Assembly: GCA_013373425.1 (NCBI GenBank)
Contig: JABXHW010000024.1
Coordinates: 1-56,412, forward strand
Source: Flavobacteriia bacterium
GTDB lineage: Bacteria > Bacteroidota > Bacteroidia > Flavobacteriales > Schleiferiaceae
DNA: 56,412 nucleotides
Direction of reading: 5' to 3'
The notes under the pieces were generated by a model. It saw only the letters and a list, made by a program, of their open reading frames with translations, ran no database searches and was not told the origin of the DNA. Each line of letters begins with the position of its first letter. Position 1 is the first letter of the stretch. Positions 1 to 9,490 of the stretch are shown here, piece after piece. A program made the translations under genes and the position numbers.

Positions 1-586
1 CGGTGCGACTGTGCGTTAAGGTAACCGTTGCGTTACCAGGGTTTGAATTGCGCGCCATTAAAATACTCATTGGCGAGCCTACAATATTGGAGCGACCGAT
101 AACCACACAGTGCTTTCCGCTTGTTTCGATGTTGTAATGCTCGAGCATCATGAGAATGCCATGAGGCGTAGCTGGTAGGTAAGTTGGAAGATTCAAGGCC
201 ATCTTCCCTACGTTTTCAGGATGGAACCCGTCCACATCTTTTGCCGGATCAATCGCCAAGGTAACGGTCTTCTCGTCGATGTGCTTCGGAAGCGGTAACT
301 GAACAATAAACCCGTCAATTTCCGGATTATCATTGAGTTCATGCACATTTGAGAGCAACTCTTCTTGACTCGTATCTTCAGACAACCTCACCAATGTGGA
401 TGTAAATCCGACTTCTTCACAGTCCTTTACTTTTCCGTTGACATACGCGATGCTAGCTGGATTCTCTCCTACTAGAATCGCAGCCAAATGAGGAGCTCTT
501 TTTCCTTCTCCCTTCAGCTGTTCAACTTCTAATGCGATTCTCTCTTTGTAAGCTCTGGCCGTGACTTTTCCGTCGATTAACTCCAT
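1..586 (-). CDS. folD: FolD, methylene-THF dehydrogenase/cyclohydrolase (partial, C-terminus outside window)
   Basis: FolD makes 10-formyl-THF from 5,10-methylene-THF through NADP-dependent dehydrogenase and cyclohydrolase steps in the cytoplasm, supplying one-carbon units for purines and formyl-Met. About 195 of the usual ~290 residues are visible. They start MELIDGKVTA at the ATG at 586 and include SIAYVNGKVKDC (the family Tyr, catalytic Lys and Cys near residues 48, 52 and 56), VQLPLPKHID and DVDGFHPENVG. The Rossmann start VVIGRSNIVGSP comes near the window edge. The gene sits 11 bp downstream of ffh on the same strand and is probably cotranscribed with it. The frame is open to base 1, so the truncation is only the window border. 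Confidence 0.96.
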   Translation of the reverse strand, partial: MELIDGKVTARAYKERIALEVEQLKGEGKRAPHLAAILVGENPASIAYVNGKVKDCEEVGFTSTLVRLSEDTSQEELLSNVHELNDNPEIDGFIVQLPLPKHIDEKTVTLAIDPAKDVDGFHPENVGKMALNLPTYLPATPHGILMMLEHYNIETSGKHCVVIGRSNIVGSPMSILMARNSNPGNATVTLTHSRT

Positions 587-597
587 CTATGGTAGGT

Positions 598-1929
598 TTA
601 GCGCATTCCGCGCATCATGTTCATCATATTTCTTCGGCCTCCACTGCCCTGCATCATCTTCATCATTTTGCTCATATCAGCAAACTGCTTTAGAAGCTTG
701 TTTACTTCAGTCACATCGCGACCAGCTCCTCGAGCAATACGCTTCTTGCGAGAACCATTGATGATCTTCGGATCAGTTCGCTCTTGTGGAGTCATGGAGT
801 GAATGATAGCTTCAATGTGCTTGAATGCATCATCATCAATATCGATGTTGCGCATCATCTTACCCATTCCTGGAATCATGCCCATCAAATCCTTCATGTT
901 GCCCATCTTCTTGATTTGCTGGATTTGATCTAAGAAGTCGTCGAAACCAAATTGGTTCTTCGCAATCTTCTTTTGCATGTCGCGCGCTTTCTCCTCGTCG
1001 AACTGCTCTTGAGCACGTTCTACAAGAGAAACTACGTCACCCATCCCGAGAATTCGATCGGCCATACGCTCCGGATAGAACACATCTAATGCATCCATCT
1101 TCTCGCCAGTACCAACGAATTTGATCGGCTTGTCTACTACCGCCTTAATCGTAAGCGCCGCACCACCGCGGGTATCACCGTCGAGTTTCGTGAGAATTAC
1201 ACCGTCGTAATCAAGCACATCATTGAAGGCCTTGGCTGTGTTCACAGCATCCTGACCCGTCATAGAATCGACAACGAAGAGCGTTTCATTTGGCTGGATG
1301 GCCTGGTGAACCGACTTGATTTCTTTCATCATCTGCTCGTCGATGGCCAAACGACCTGCAGTATCGACGATCACTACATTGTGACCATTTGCTTTGGCGT
1401 ACTCAATCGCCGCCTTTGAGATGGAAACTGGATCGTTATTCCCTTTGTCAGAGAAAACATCAACGCCAATCTGCTCACCCAAAACGTGAAGCTGATCAAT
1501 CGCAGCAGGTCGGTACACGTCACACGCTACCAAAAGTGGCTTTTTAGTCTTCTTCGTCTTGAGGTAGTTCGCCAGCTTTGCTGAGAAGGTCGTTTTACCT
1601 GAACCTTGCAAACCCGACATTAACACTACGGCTGGCTTGCCTTCAATCTGGAAGTCGGCTGCTTTACCCCCCATTAGCTCAGCCATCTCGTCGCGGACGA
1701 TCTTGGTCATTACCTGACCAGGCTTCAAGCTCACAAGAACGTCGCCACCAAGGGCTTTATCCTTTACGGTATCAGTAAACTGCTTTGCAATTTTGTAGCT
1801 AACATCGGCATCAACGAGAGCACGGCGAATTTCCTTAACCGTTTCGGCGATGTTGATTTCTGAAATCTTATTGCGTCCCTTTAAAATGTGGAACGCACTA
1901 TCTAAGCGATCGCTAAGACTTTCAAACAT
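598..1929 (-). CDS. ffh: Ffh, signal recognition particle GTPase (SRP54)
   Basis: Ffh binds 4.5S RNA and signal peptides of nascent membrane proteins and delivers ribosomes to FtsY at the inner membrane. The 443 residues show the N domain (1-~95), a GTPase G domain with GLQGSGKTT at 106-114, DVYRPAA, DTAGR at 189-193 and TKLDGD at 247-252, and a methionine-rich M domain (~320-443) ending in a run of Met, Arg and Gly. Length is normal. The ATG at 1929 lies 27 bp downstream of a TACCTTTG box. It probably heads a two-gene transcript with folD. Confidence 0.97.
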   Translation of the reverse strand: MFESLSDRLDSAFHILKGRNKISEINIAETVKEIRRALVDADVSYKIAKQFTDTVKDKALGGDVLVSLKPGQVMTKIVRDEMAELMGGKAADFQIEGKPAVVLMSGLQGSGKTTFSAKLANYLKTKKTKKPLLVACDVYRPAAIDQLHVLGEQIGVDVFSDKGNNDPVSISKAAIEYAKANGHNVVIVDTAGRLAIDEQMMKEIKSVHQAIQPNETLFVVDSMTGQDAVNTAKAFNDVLDYDGVILTKLDGDTRGGAALTIKAVVDKPIKFVGTGEKMDALDVFYPERMADRILGMGDVVSLVERAQEQFDEEKARDMQKKIAKNQFGFDDFLDQIQQIKKMGNMKDLMGMIPGMGKMMRNIDIDDDAFKHIEAIIHSMTPQERTDPKIINGSRKKRIARGAGRDVTEVNKLLKQFADMSKMMKMMQGSGGRRNMMNMMRGMR

Positions 1930-1955
1930 AAATTCGGCTTTTGCTGAATGAGTTG

Positions 1956-1963
1956 CAAAGGTA
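1956..1963 (-). promoter_or_regulatory. Bacteroidota -7 box upstream of ffh
   Basis: TACCTTTG on the minus strand matches the TAnnTTTG consensus and lies 27 bp before the ffh ATG. No clear TTTG -33 element was found. A 6-bp inverted repeat (CCACTT/AAGTGG, 1973-1990) sits just upstream; it lacks a T-tract and is weak as an argS terminator. Confidence 0.6.
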
Positions 1964-2024
1964 AGGAATGAACCACTTCGAATAAAGTGGAACTCACTTG
2001 CCCCAACTCAACAGTAAATCAATA

Positions 2025-3803
2025 TTACATGCGCTCGGGAACCTCAATTCCCAATACGCCTAATCCTCTTTCAATAATTCCACCTACGGTACTAGCCAAT
2101 TTCAATCTGAATGCAGCTTCTGCTGCAGTGTCGGCATTCAAAATACTAGTAGACTGATAGTATCCGTTGAACTGCTTCGTCAAGTCGTAGGTATAGCTCG
2201 CCACCAATGCCGGGCTCCATTCATTGCCCGCCTGTTGAATCACTTTTGGGAACTGGCTCATTACTTTGATGAGTTCACGCTCACGTTCATTCAATTCGTA
2301 TGCGTCATAGTCCACCGCTGGTAAAGCATCAGCTTTTCGCTTTAGCGATTGAATCCTTGCAAATGTGTATTGAATGAATGGTCCAGTATTACCAGTAAAA
2401 TCAATCGACTCCTCCGGATTGAACATCATTCTGCGTTTAGGATCCACGCGAAGGATGTAGTACTTCAAAGCGCCCATACCGATTTTGCGATACAGCTCCC
2501 CTTTTTCTTCTTCTTCCAATCCGTCGAGTTTACCGAGCTCTTCTGCAATCTCTCTTGCGGTTTGCTCCATCTCGTCCATCAGGTCGTCCGCATCCACAAC
2601 AGTACCTTCTCTCGACTTCATCTTACCGCTTGGAAGGTCCACCATTCCATACGATAAATGATAAAGCTTATCCGCCCATTCGTAGCCTAGTTTAGCTAGA
2701 ATTAAGAATAGAACCCGGAAGTGGTAATCCTGCTCATTTCCAACTACATATGTTAGACTGTCAATATTGAAATCAACAAAGCGCTGAATGGCAGTGCCGA
2801 TGTCTTGAGTGATGTAAACTGAGGTTCCATCTTTTCTCAAAACGAGCTTTTCATCCAAGCCTTCATCAGTAAGATCAATCCAAACGGATCCATCCTCTTT
2901 CTTGAAGAAAACTCCTTTATCAAGTCCCTTATCTACATCGGCTTTACCGAGGATATACGTTTCACTTTCGTAGTAGTTCTTGTCGAATTCTGTCCCCAAG
3001 CGGGCATAGGTTTCATCAAAACCACTGTAAACCCACTGGTTCATGGTTTTCCAGAGACTAACCACTTCCTCATCTCCGGCTTCCCATTTTAAAAGCATTT
3101 CCTGAGCCTCCTTCATGAGCGGCGCTTTTGCCTCCGCCTCTTTCTTTTCCATCCCTCCTTCAACAAGTTCCGCGATTTGTGCACGGTAATGCTTGTCGAA
3201 TTCTACATAGTATTTACCCACCAACTTGTCGCCTTTCAATCCGCTCGATTCAGGGGTTTCGCCTTCACCAAACTTCTGCCAGGCCAACATGCTTTTACAG
3301 ATGTGGATACCTCTATCATTGATAATCTGAACCTTCACAACGTTCTTTCCTCCTGCTTCCAAGATTCTAGCTACAGATGCGCCGAGAAGGTTGTTGCGGA
3401 TATGTCCTAAGTGAAGTGGCTTATTGGTATTTGGCGATGAAAACTCCACCATGGTAGATGGCGCATTTGGATCAGGCTTTTGAAAACCCCATTGTGGGTG
3501 TTCAGCCATTTCTCGAAATGCCGTAGACCATTGAGCTCCTCCAATCACAATGTTGAGGAAGCCTTTTACTACGTTGAATCCCGACACTTCGTCAAGTCGT
3601 TCTACAAGCGCATTCCCGATTTCTTCACCAGTTTCCTCTGGTCGCTTTTTGCTCGCACGCAAGTAAGGGAATACTACCACAGTAACATCACCTTCGAAGT
3701 CTTTTCGGGTTTCTTGCAAATCAACTTGTTCAACTTCCAAGTCGTAGAGGTCCTTCAAAATCAATTGAACCTCGCTGGCTACTTTTTGACGAATGTCGCT
3801 CAT
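2025..3803 (-). CDS. argS: ArgS, arginyl-tRNA synthetase
   Basis: This class I aminoacyl-tRNA synthetase charges tRNA-Arg with arginine using ATP. The 592-residue protein shows the N-terminal Add1-like domain (~1-90), the HIGH-type signature HLGH at 131-134, a KMSKS-like GKMKSREGT near 390, and a helical DALR-type anticodon-binding C-terminus ending in GLGVLGIEVPERM. Length is normal for a bacterial ArgRS. It follows the arginase gene by 11 bp on the same strand, so the two probably share a transcript and link arginine use in translation with arginine breakdown. Confidence 0.96.
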   Translation of the reverse strand: MSDIRQKVASEVQLILKDLYDLEVEQVDLQETRKDFEGDVTVVVFPYLRASKKRPEETGEEIGNALVERLDEVSGFNVVKGFLNIVIGGAQWSTAFREMAEHPQWGFQKPDPNAPSTMVEFSSPNTNKPLHLGHIRNNLLGASVARILEAGGKNVVKVQIINDRGIHICKSMLAWQKFGEGETPESSGLKGDKLVGKYYVEFDKHYRAQIAELVEGGMEKKEAEAKAPLMKEAQEMLLKWEAGDEEVVSLWKTMNQWVYSGFDETYARLGTEFDKNYYESETYILGKADVDKGLDKGVFFKKEDGSVWIDLTDEGLDEKLVLRKDGTSVYITQDIGTAIQRFVDFNIDSLTYVVGNEQDYHFRVLFLILAKLGYEWADKLYHLSYGMVDLPSGKMKSREGTVVDADDLMDEMEQTAREIAEELGKLDGLEEEEKGELYRKIGMGALKYYILRVDPKRRMMFNPEESIDFTGNTGPFIQYTFARIQSLKRKADALPAVDYDAYELNERERELIKVMSQFPKVIQQAGNEWSPALVASYTYDLTKQFNGYYQSTSILNADTAAEAAFRLKLASTVGGIIERGLGVLGIEVPERM

Positions 3804-3814
3804 CTATCTTTCGC

Positions 3815-4753
3815 TTACTTTCTTTTTTCTAGGGTGGCTACGGTGTCCTGCAAGCATCTAAATGCTGCCTCACCCATGGCATTTCCTTTATCGTCGAGCA
3901 ATGGGTTCACCTCTGTAAACTCCATGCAGACTACCTTCTCTTCTTTCGCAAAACGACGAAGGAAATCCTTTGCTTCATCTTCTGTTAGACCACCGGGAAC
4001 TGGAGTACCCGTTCCAATGGAAACTTCAGGATCCATGCTATCTACATCGAAAGTGACATAAATAATGTCACAGTTTTTCAAGCGCTCCATAGCGGCTTGG
4101 AAGACATGTTCCACACCTTTTTCACGCACTTCAGCGGTACGGTGCACGGCCATGTCGTATTTATTGATGAGATGAACCTCTGGCTCCTCTGAACTTCGCA
4201 AAGCGATAAAGACGATGTCTTCAGGCTTCACTCGCTGACGAGGCCCTTTCATCTGATCCCAGCTCGCTAGAGCCGTACCGCGAACCTCGTTGATGGCGCT
4301 TTCTTTATTATCCTCTGAAATGGCCGTAGCCAATGGCATACCGTGAACGTTACCAGAAGGCGACGTGTATGGAGAATGAAGATCGGAATGCGCATCAATC
4401 CAAACCACACCGAGACGTTTGTCTGGTCTTGCTTGAGAAATCCCAGCGATGGTCCCTCCGGCGTTACTGTGATCCCCAGAGATTACCAATGGGAAATCGC
4501 CATCATCCATGGTCTCCGCTACAGTTGCCGCCAATCGACGGTACATCTTGACCACCCCTTTGATTCTCTTTCCGTAGGGATTGTCAACATGCTCGAACAA
4601 CAACTCGTTTGCAGTTTCTACCACAACAGGCTTGTAATGCTTGAAGAACTTGGGGTCAACATGTAGCGAGGCGGTCTTCATCGCTTCGTATCCCAAACTT
4701 GCTCCTCGTGTGCCGGCTCCTAGTTCCGACGCGGCGCTAATCAATTGAATCAT
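3815..4753 (-). CDS. rocF: Arginase/agmatinase-family ureohydrolase, probably arginase
   Basis: This Mn-dependent ureohydrolase most likely converts arginine to ornithine and urea. The 312 residues carry the family metal motifs: GDHSNAGG (GGDHS-like), DAHSDLHSP (DAHxD), FDVDSMDP (SFDxDxxDP) and GTPVPGGLT, with a conserved acidic ME-x-TEVNP segment near the C-terminus. Spacing fits the arginase rather than the agmatinase branch, though formiminoglutamase-like activity cannot be excluded from sequence alone. It lies upstream of argS (11-bp gap) and is transcribed away from ftsK. Confidence 0.85.
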   Translation of the reverse strand: MIQLISAASELGAGTRGASLGYEAMKTASLHVDPKFFKHYKPVVVETANELLFEHVDNPYGKRIKGVVKMYRRLAATVAETMDDGDFPLVISGDHSNAGGTIAGISQARPDKRLGVVWIDAHSDLHSPYTSPSGNVHGMPLATAISEDNKESAINEVRGTALASWDQMKGPRQRVKPEDIVFIALRSSEEPEVHLINKYDMAVHRTAEVREKGVEHVFQAAMERLKNCDIIYVTFDVDSMDPEVSIGTGTPVPGGLTEDEAKDFLRRFAKEEKVVCMEFTEVNPLLDDKGNAMGEAAFRCLQDTVATLEKRK

Positions 4754-4781
4754 AAAGGTCTTTTCAACTCATTTCAATGCG

Positions 4782-4789
4782 CAAAAGTA
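4782..4789 (-). promoter_or_regulatory. -7 box for the arginase-argS transcript
   Basis: TACTTTTG on the minus strand fits TAnnTTTG and is 28 bp before the arginase ATG. A -33 TTTG at the right distance was not seen. Confidence 0.55.
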
Positions 4790-4892
4790 GCAAGATGACG
4801 CCAACTATCCTCGGAATTTTAGACTTTCGGTTGTTTACATTGAGTTGTGTAAAACCTGTACTTCCTCGGCGTTCACGACGGAGCAATTATTT

Positions 4893-4900
4893 TACCTTTG
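4893..4900 (+). promoter_or_regulatory. -7 box for the ftsK operon
   Basis: TACCTTTG, 20 bp before the ATG at 4921. It decides the ftsK start: an in-frame ATG at 4777 would lie upstream of this promoter and would add 48 residues unlike FtsK. Confidence 0.65.
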
Positions 4901-4920
4901 AGTCGTTCCGAACTACGCCT

Positions 4921-7374
4921 ATGGCCAAATCCAAGAAACAAACTAAAAAGACAGCTTCGAAGAAACCATCACTTCTAGAGTCATGGGAAGCTGCAGCAAA
5001 AGATAGAAGTGTTCATGTAGTCGTTGGACTCGCGTTGATTTTCATCGCGTTGTTCATGACGATTGGATTCATCTCGTTCTTCTTCTCCTGGCAAGCCGAT
5101 CAAAGCCAATTCCAGCAGTCGTTTTGGGAGCTTATGAGCAACCCAGACTACCGCGTGAACAATGTGCTTAGTAAAATCGGAGCTGCCATGGGACAGGTCT
5201 TTGTGTACCGCTGGTTCGGGATTGCAGCCTTTAGTATTCCTGTGCTCATTGCCGCTATCGGACTTCGAATCAGTTTTAAATATCAGCCTTACCCCCTCCT
5301 CAAAATATTTCGCGTTGCTGTATTTAGTTCAATATGGGTATCGGCATTCACAGCCTATCTAGGTGGGGTAAATCACAATGTATTTTCAGGTGGTGTCGGC
5401 TTTGCTTTGGCCAGATATCTAGAATCCTGGATGGGTATGGTTGGAAGCGGCCTGCTCTTCCTATTTACATTGCTCGCTTGGCTAGTACTCATTATGAAGG
5501 TCACTCCTGATGCTTTATCGGCTTGGCTTTCTAAGAGATTTGCCAAGAAAGAGAAAGCTGAAGAAGAAGCAGTGATTGCTGATGACACCGATGACGAAGT
5601 GGCCGAAACCCCTCTAACGGTTGAAGAGGCACCAACGGAGGTGAACTTCGACAAAGAGCCTGAAAAAGAAGAAGCGCCAAAACCGCAGCAGGAAATTGAG
5701 ATTGAACCTATGGAAGTTGAAGCTCCTGTCGAGGAGACGAAACCAGAACCTGTGGTTGAAGAAAAAGCAGATGGTCCTGAAATGGACGTTGAAGCAGCCG
5801 TAGAGGAAGAGTCGCTTTCAGAAAAAGACATCAATAAGAAGCTCAAGGACTTTGGCGAATACGACCCAAAACTCGATTTGTCTAGGTTCAAACTTCCACC
5901 ACTCGACTTACTCGAAGAACATGGCGATGGAAACATCTACATCGACGATAGCGAGTTGGAAGCCAACAAGAATCGTATTGTCGAGACGCTTCAGAATTAT
6001 AAAATCGGAATTGCAAAGATCAAGGCGACTATCGGGCCCACTGTTACTTTGTATGAAATAGTCCCTGAAGCGGGCGTTAGAATTTCTAAGATTAAAAACT
6101 TGGAGGACGATATTGCCCTGAGCCTTTCAGCCTTAGGCATCCGTATCATCGCTCCAATTCCAGGTCGCGGAACCATCGGTATTGAAGTACCTAATAAGAA
6201 TGCAAGTATCGTTTCAATGAAAGCGGTGCTTTCTTCAGAGAAGTATCAAAATTCGAAGTTCGAACTGCCCGTTGCTTTGGGTAAGACGATTAGCAACGAA
6301 ACGTTCGTGACCGACCTTGCCAAGATGCCTCACCTCCTCATGGCTGGTGCTACAGGTCAAGGTAAATCGGTTGGATTGAATGCAATCTTGGCCAGTATCC
6401 TTTATCGCAAGCACCCAGCCCAGGTCAAGTTTGTATTGGTGGACCCGAAGAAGGTGGAACTGACGCTCTTCAATAAAATTGAACGTCATTATTTGGCGAA
6501 ACTCCCTGATACAGAGGATGCGATCATCACAGATACGAGCAAGGTGATCAATACTTTGAACTCACTGTGTATCGAGATGGACAATCGCTATGAACTCCTC
6601 AAGAACGCCATGGTGCGTAATATTAAGGAGTACAATACGAAGTTTATCAAGCGTAAGCTCAACCCAGAAGAAGGACATAAATACTTGCCATACATCGTGT
6701 TGGTAATTGACGAATTTGCCGACCTCATCATGACCGCCGGCAAAGAAGTAGAAACTCCAATCGCCCGTTTGGCGCAGCTCGCGCGTGCCATCGGCATTCA
6801 CTTGATCATTGCTACGCAGCGTCCATCTGTGAATGTGATCACTGGTATTATTAAAGCCAACTTCCCCGCGAGAATCGCCTTCAGAGTAACCTCAAAGATT
6901 GACTCTAGAACCATTCTTGACGCAGGTGGTGCTGATCAGTTGATTGGTAAAGGGGATATGCTGTTCTCTTCAGGCAATGAGCTCATTCGTCTGCAGTGTG
7001 CGTTCCTCGATACTCCGGAGGTAGACGAAATCACAGAATACATCGGAAACCAGCAGGCGTATCCAGAAGCTTACCTCCTACCTGAATATGTAGGGGAAGA
7101 TGCCAGCAGTGCCATTGGTGGTATTGATGATGATGACAGAGACGCACTCTTCGAGGATGCAGCACGCATCATCGTGATTCATCAACAGGGCTCCGCCTCT
7201 TTGCTTCAACGCAAGTTGAAATTGGGATACAACCGAGCCGGTCGAATTATCGACCAATTGGAAGCGGCCGGAATCATTGGTCCGTTTGAAGGATCAAAAG
7301 CACGCCAAGTACTCGTTCCAGATGAACTATCTTTGGAACAGAAATTGAATCCAGGTAAATCCGAACCTGAATAA
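4921..7374 (+). CDS. ftsK: FtsK/SpoIIIE-type DNA translocase
   Basis: FtsK pumps DNA through the closing septum and aligns chromosome dimers for XerCD. The 817-residue protein has a basic N-terminus, four membrane segments (about 32-58, 100-117, 127-148, 174-197), a Glu/Pro-rich acidic linker (~210-330), and the RecA-like motor with Walker A GATGQGKSV near 476 and Walker B VLVIDEFADL near 593. A C-terminal winged-helix gamma domain (~740-805) should read KOPS-like sites. The start at MAKSKKQTKK was chosen over an upstream in-frame ATG because a TACCTTTG box precedes it closely. It heads the plus-strand run through ribBA; lolA follows after 8 bp. Confidence 0.96.
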   Translation: MAKSKKQTKKTASKKPSLLESWEAAAKDRSVHVVVGLALIFIALFMTIGFISFFFSWQADQSQFQQSFWELMSNPDYRVNNVLSKIGAAMGQVFVYRWFGIAAFSIPVLIAAIGLRISFKYQPYPLLKIFRVAVFSSIWVSAFTAYLGGVNHNVFSGGVGFALARYLESWMGMVGSGLLFLFTLLAWLVLIMKVTPDALSAWLSKRFAKKEKAEEEAVIADDTDDEVAETPLTVEEAPTEVNFDKEPEKEEAPKPQQEIEIEPMEVEAPVEETKPEPVVEEKADGPEMDVEAAVEEESLSEKDINKKLKDFGEYDPKLDLSRFKLPPLDLLEEHGDGNIYIDDSELEANKNRIVETLQNYKIGIAKIKATIGPTVTLYEIVPEAGVRISKIKNLEDDIALSLSALGIRIIAPIPGRGTIGIEVPNKNASIVSMKAVLSSEKYQNSKFELPVALGKTISNETFVTDLAKMPHLLMAGATGQGKSVGLNAILASILYRKHPAQVKFVLVDPKKVELTLFNKIERHYLAKLPDTEDAIITDTSKVINTLNSLCIEMDNRYELLKNAMVRNIKEYNTKFIKRKLNPEEGHKYLPYIVLVIDEFADLIMTAGKEVETPIARLAQLARAIGIHLIIATQRPSVNVITGIIKANFPARIAFRVTSKIDSRTILDAGGADQLIGKGDMLFSSGNELIRLQCAFLDTPEVDEITEYIGNQQAYPEAYLLPEYVGEDASSAIGGIDDDDRDALFEDAARIIVIHQQGSASLLQRKLKLGYNRAGRIIDQLEAAGIIGPFEGSKARQVLVPDELSLEQKLNPGKSEPE

Positions 7375-7382
7375 CATTTACT

Positions 7383-8048
7383 ATGCGTAAGATTTTCATT
7401 GGAGCATTTGCTGTTTTATCTCTATTCGCAACTGCCCAGACTACTGCTGAAGCAAGAGCAATTCTGGACGATGTAAAGGAAAACCTACTCTCCTTCTCTG
7501 ATCAAAGCTTCGACTTCACCAGCACTATTGAAATACCCACTGGCAACGCCGACAACCCACGTATGACGCGAGAAAGCTCTGGTTCTGTAATCGTAGTTGG
7601 ACAGAACTACAAAGTGGAAACTCAAGGGCAAATCGCTATGCTCAATGGCAACCGTGCTTATATCATCGTACCGGACGACCGAGAAGTAACGGTTCGCATT
7701 CTAGAAGACGACAACATGGCCTTCACGCCGAATGGTGTTGTTTCACGATTTGAAAATGGATCAAGTCTTTCAATGGCGGGTCGCGAAACCATCGCTGGTA
7801 AAAACATCCAATACATTCGCGTTCGTCCAAATGGCGATGAAGAGATTCGTGACATTGTACTCGGCGTTGACATGACAACGAAGCGCATTTACTCTTTCAC
7901 AGAATACGGCACAAACGACGTTGTCACGAAATACGTTGTTTCAAATTACCGCGTTAATCAAGGGCTACCCGCATCTACCGTTGAATTCGACAGAGCTGAT
8001 TATGACGGCTGGAGAATCAACGAACCGCGCTCACGCCGCCGCCGATGA
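7383..8048 (+). CDS. lolA: LolA-like outer-membrane lipoprotein carrier protein
   Basis: LolA is the periplasmic chaperone that carries lipoproteins from LolCDE to the outer membrane. The 221 residues begin with a signal peptide (MRKIFIGAFAVLSLFATAQ, cleavage near 19). The mature part has the LolA/LolB-type opening helix (AEARAILDDVKENLLSF) followed by beta-rich sequence around GSVIVVGQNYKVET, ending in an Arg-rich tail. The call rests on fold pattern and on position between ftsK and lptG, a common flavobacterial order. It overlaps lptG by 4 bp (ATGA), suggesting translational coupling. Confidence 0.85.
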   Translation: MRKIFIGAFAVLSLFATAQTTAEARAILDDVKENLLSFSDQSFDFTSTIEIPTGNADNPRMTRESSGSVIVVGQNYKVETQGQIAMLNGNRAYIIVPDDREVTVRILEDDNMAFTPNGVVSRFENGSSLSMAGRETIAGKNIQYIRVRPNGDEEIRDIVLGVDMTTKRIYSFTEYGTNDVVTKYVVSNYRVNQGLPASTVEFDRADYDGWRINEPRSRRRR

Positions 8049-9490
8049 AAAGACTGGACAGATATGTTCTAATCAGCTTTATCAAGGTTTTTATCCCCAC
8101 TTTGATAGTGAGTGTATTCACCTTGATGATGCAGTTACTGTGGAAGTACATCGATATCCTCGTTGGTAGAGGTATTGAATGGTACTACATCGTAGAACTT
8201 CTGTTTTTTTGGTCGGCTCAGGTTGTACCTATGGCTTTGCCTATTGCTGTCCTCCTCAGCTCCATCATGACATTTGGTGGTTATGGCGAGCACTACGAAC
8301 TGGCCGCCATGCGATCTTCCGGGATTTCGCTATACCGAATAATGCGCCCCTTGATTGTCGTAATGACCTTCGTTGCCATCGGCACTTACTACTTCACGAA
8401 CGATTTGGTTCCAGTAGCCAACTTCAAAGGTGAGAACCTCCTAATCAATATATCTAAGCAGAAGCCTGCATTCAACCTTACCCCTGGTGTGTTCTACGAT
8501 GGAATTGAAGGATACGCTATCAAGATTGGAGGTAAAACCGATGAAGAAATTACAGACGTCTTTATCCGCGATTTCACCTCCGCTGATCGCCGACAGAGCA
8601 AGGTAATTCTGGCCGAGCGAGGTGAAATGAAACTCATCGAGAATCAGTCCTTTTTAGAGTTCAAGCTCTACAACGGCAGCACTTATGAAGAAATTCCGCC
8701 TGAGGAACGTCATGATCGTCAAGATGCGCTTCACGTAAAGTCATCTTTTGAAGAAACCACGCTTCGCATTTCCATGATCAGTTTGGCTCAAGGCGATATG
8801 GGAGAAGTAAATCGCCGCAAGCACTACCGGATGTTGAATACGGATCAGCTACTTGAAGCGTATGACTCGCTGGCCATTCATTTGAATAATCGCAAGAATA
8901 GTATGACTGAGGTGATGACCAAGAAGTATTGGTACACCGAGGTAAACTCTGACACTGTATTTGACGCAGAGCGAGGTCCAAACTTCATGACCACCGTGCC
9001 AGTCTCGCTTCGCCCAAGAGCCATTGAGAACGCGCTGCGTCTCGCCTCAAACAACCGCTCCCAGTTCTTCGATCAAAAGGATGAATATGAGTACCGCGAG
9101 GAATATATGATTCGTCACCTCATCGAATGGCATCGCAAATTCGCAGTGAGTATTGGCTGTATTGTGCTCTTCTTCATCGGAGCCCCATTTGGCGCTATCA
9201 TTCGCAAAGGTGGAGTCGGACTTCCTTTCGTAATTAGTATCGTTCTCTTTCTTCTTTACCACGTCCTAATTACCATATTTGAGAAAATGGGACGAGGTGG
9301 TGATTTGACAGCGGCTTGGTCCGTTTGGCTTCCTTCGCTCATTCTCTTACCCATTGGTGTGTATCTCACTGTAAAAGCGGCAAGGGACTCGTCGATTCTC
9401 GACGCGGAGTCTTACCTTCGCCCCTTCCGTTGGCTAACACAGCTTTTCAAGCGTCGGAAGAATGAGAAAAATCCTGCTCCTCAGCAATAA
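8045..9490 (+). CDS. lptG: LptF/LptG-family LPS export permease
   Basis: YjgP/YjgQ-family permease of the LPS transport ABC system, moving LPS from the inner membrane to the Lpt bridge. The 481-residue protein has N-terminal membrane helices (first LISFIKVFIPTLIVSVFTL), the family segment PMALPIAVLLSSIMTFG near 75, a long periplasmic domain (~125-350), then helices including GCIVLFFIGAPFGAIIRKGG near 375. It is longer than the ~360 residues of Escherichia coli because of the enlarged periplasmic part, which is usual in Bacteroidota. F and G cannot be separated by eye. Its C-terminal coding region overlaps the next gene by 29 bp. Confidence 0.9.
   Translation: MKRLDRYVLISFIKVFIPTLIVSVFTLMMQLLWKYIDILVGRGIEWYYIVELLFFWSAQVVPMALPIAVLLSSIMTFGGYGEHYELAAMRSSGISLYRIMRPLIVVMTFVAIGTYYFTNDLVPVANFKGENLLINISKQKPAFNLTPGVFYDGIEGYAIKIGGKTDEEITDVFIRDFTSADRRQSKVILAERGEMKLIENQSFLEFKLYNGSTYEEIPPEERHDRQDALHVKSSFEETTLRISMISLAQGDMGEVNRRKHYRMLNTDQLLEAYDSLAIHLNNRKNSMTEVMTKKYWYTEVNSDTVFDAERGPNFMTTVPVSLRPRAIENALRLASNNRSQFFDQKDEYEYREEYMIRHLIEWHRKFAVSIGCIVLFFIGAPFGAIIRKGGVGLPFVISIVLFLLYHVLITIFEKMGRGGDLTAAWSVWLPSLILLPIGVYLTVKAARDSSILDAESYLRPFRWLTQLFKRRKNEKNPAPQQ

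Noticed and set aside
3480-4061. 193-residue plus-strand frame spanning argS and arginase ends
   Set aside because: Antisense to two solid genes on both sides of their junction; sequence shows no recognisable fold.
4777-4920. Extended FtsK start giving 48 extra residues
   Set aside because: The TACCTTTG promoter box at 4893-4900 lies inside this extension.
5373-5936. 187-residue Ser-rich frame on the minus strand inside ftsK
   Set aside because: It is the antisense of the Glu/Pro-rich linker; Ser richness comes from the reverse complement of Glu codons, and no domain is seen.
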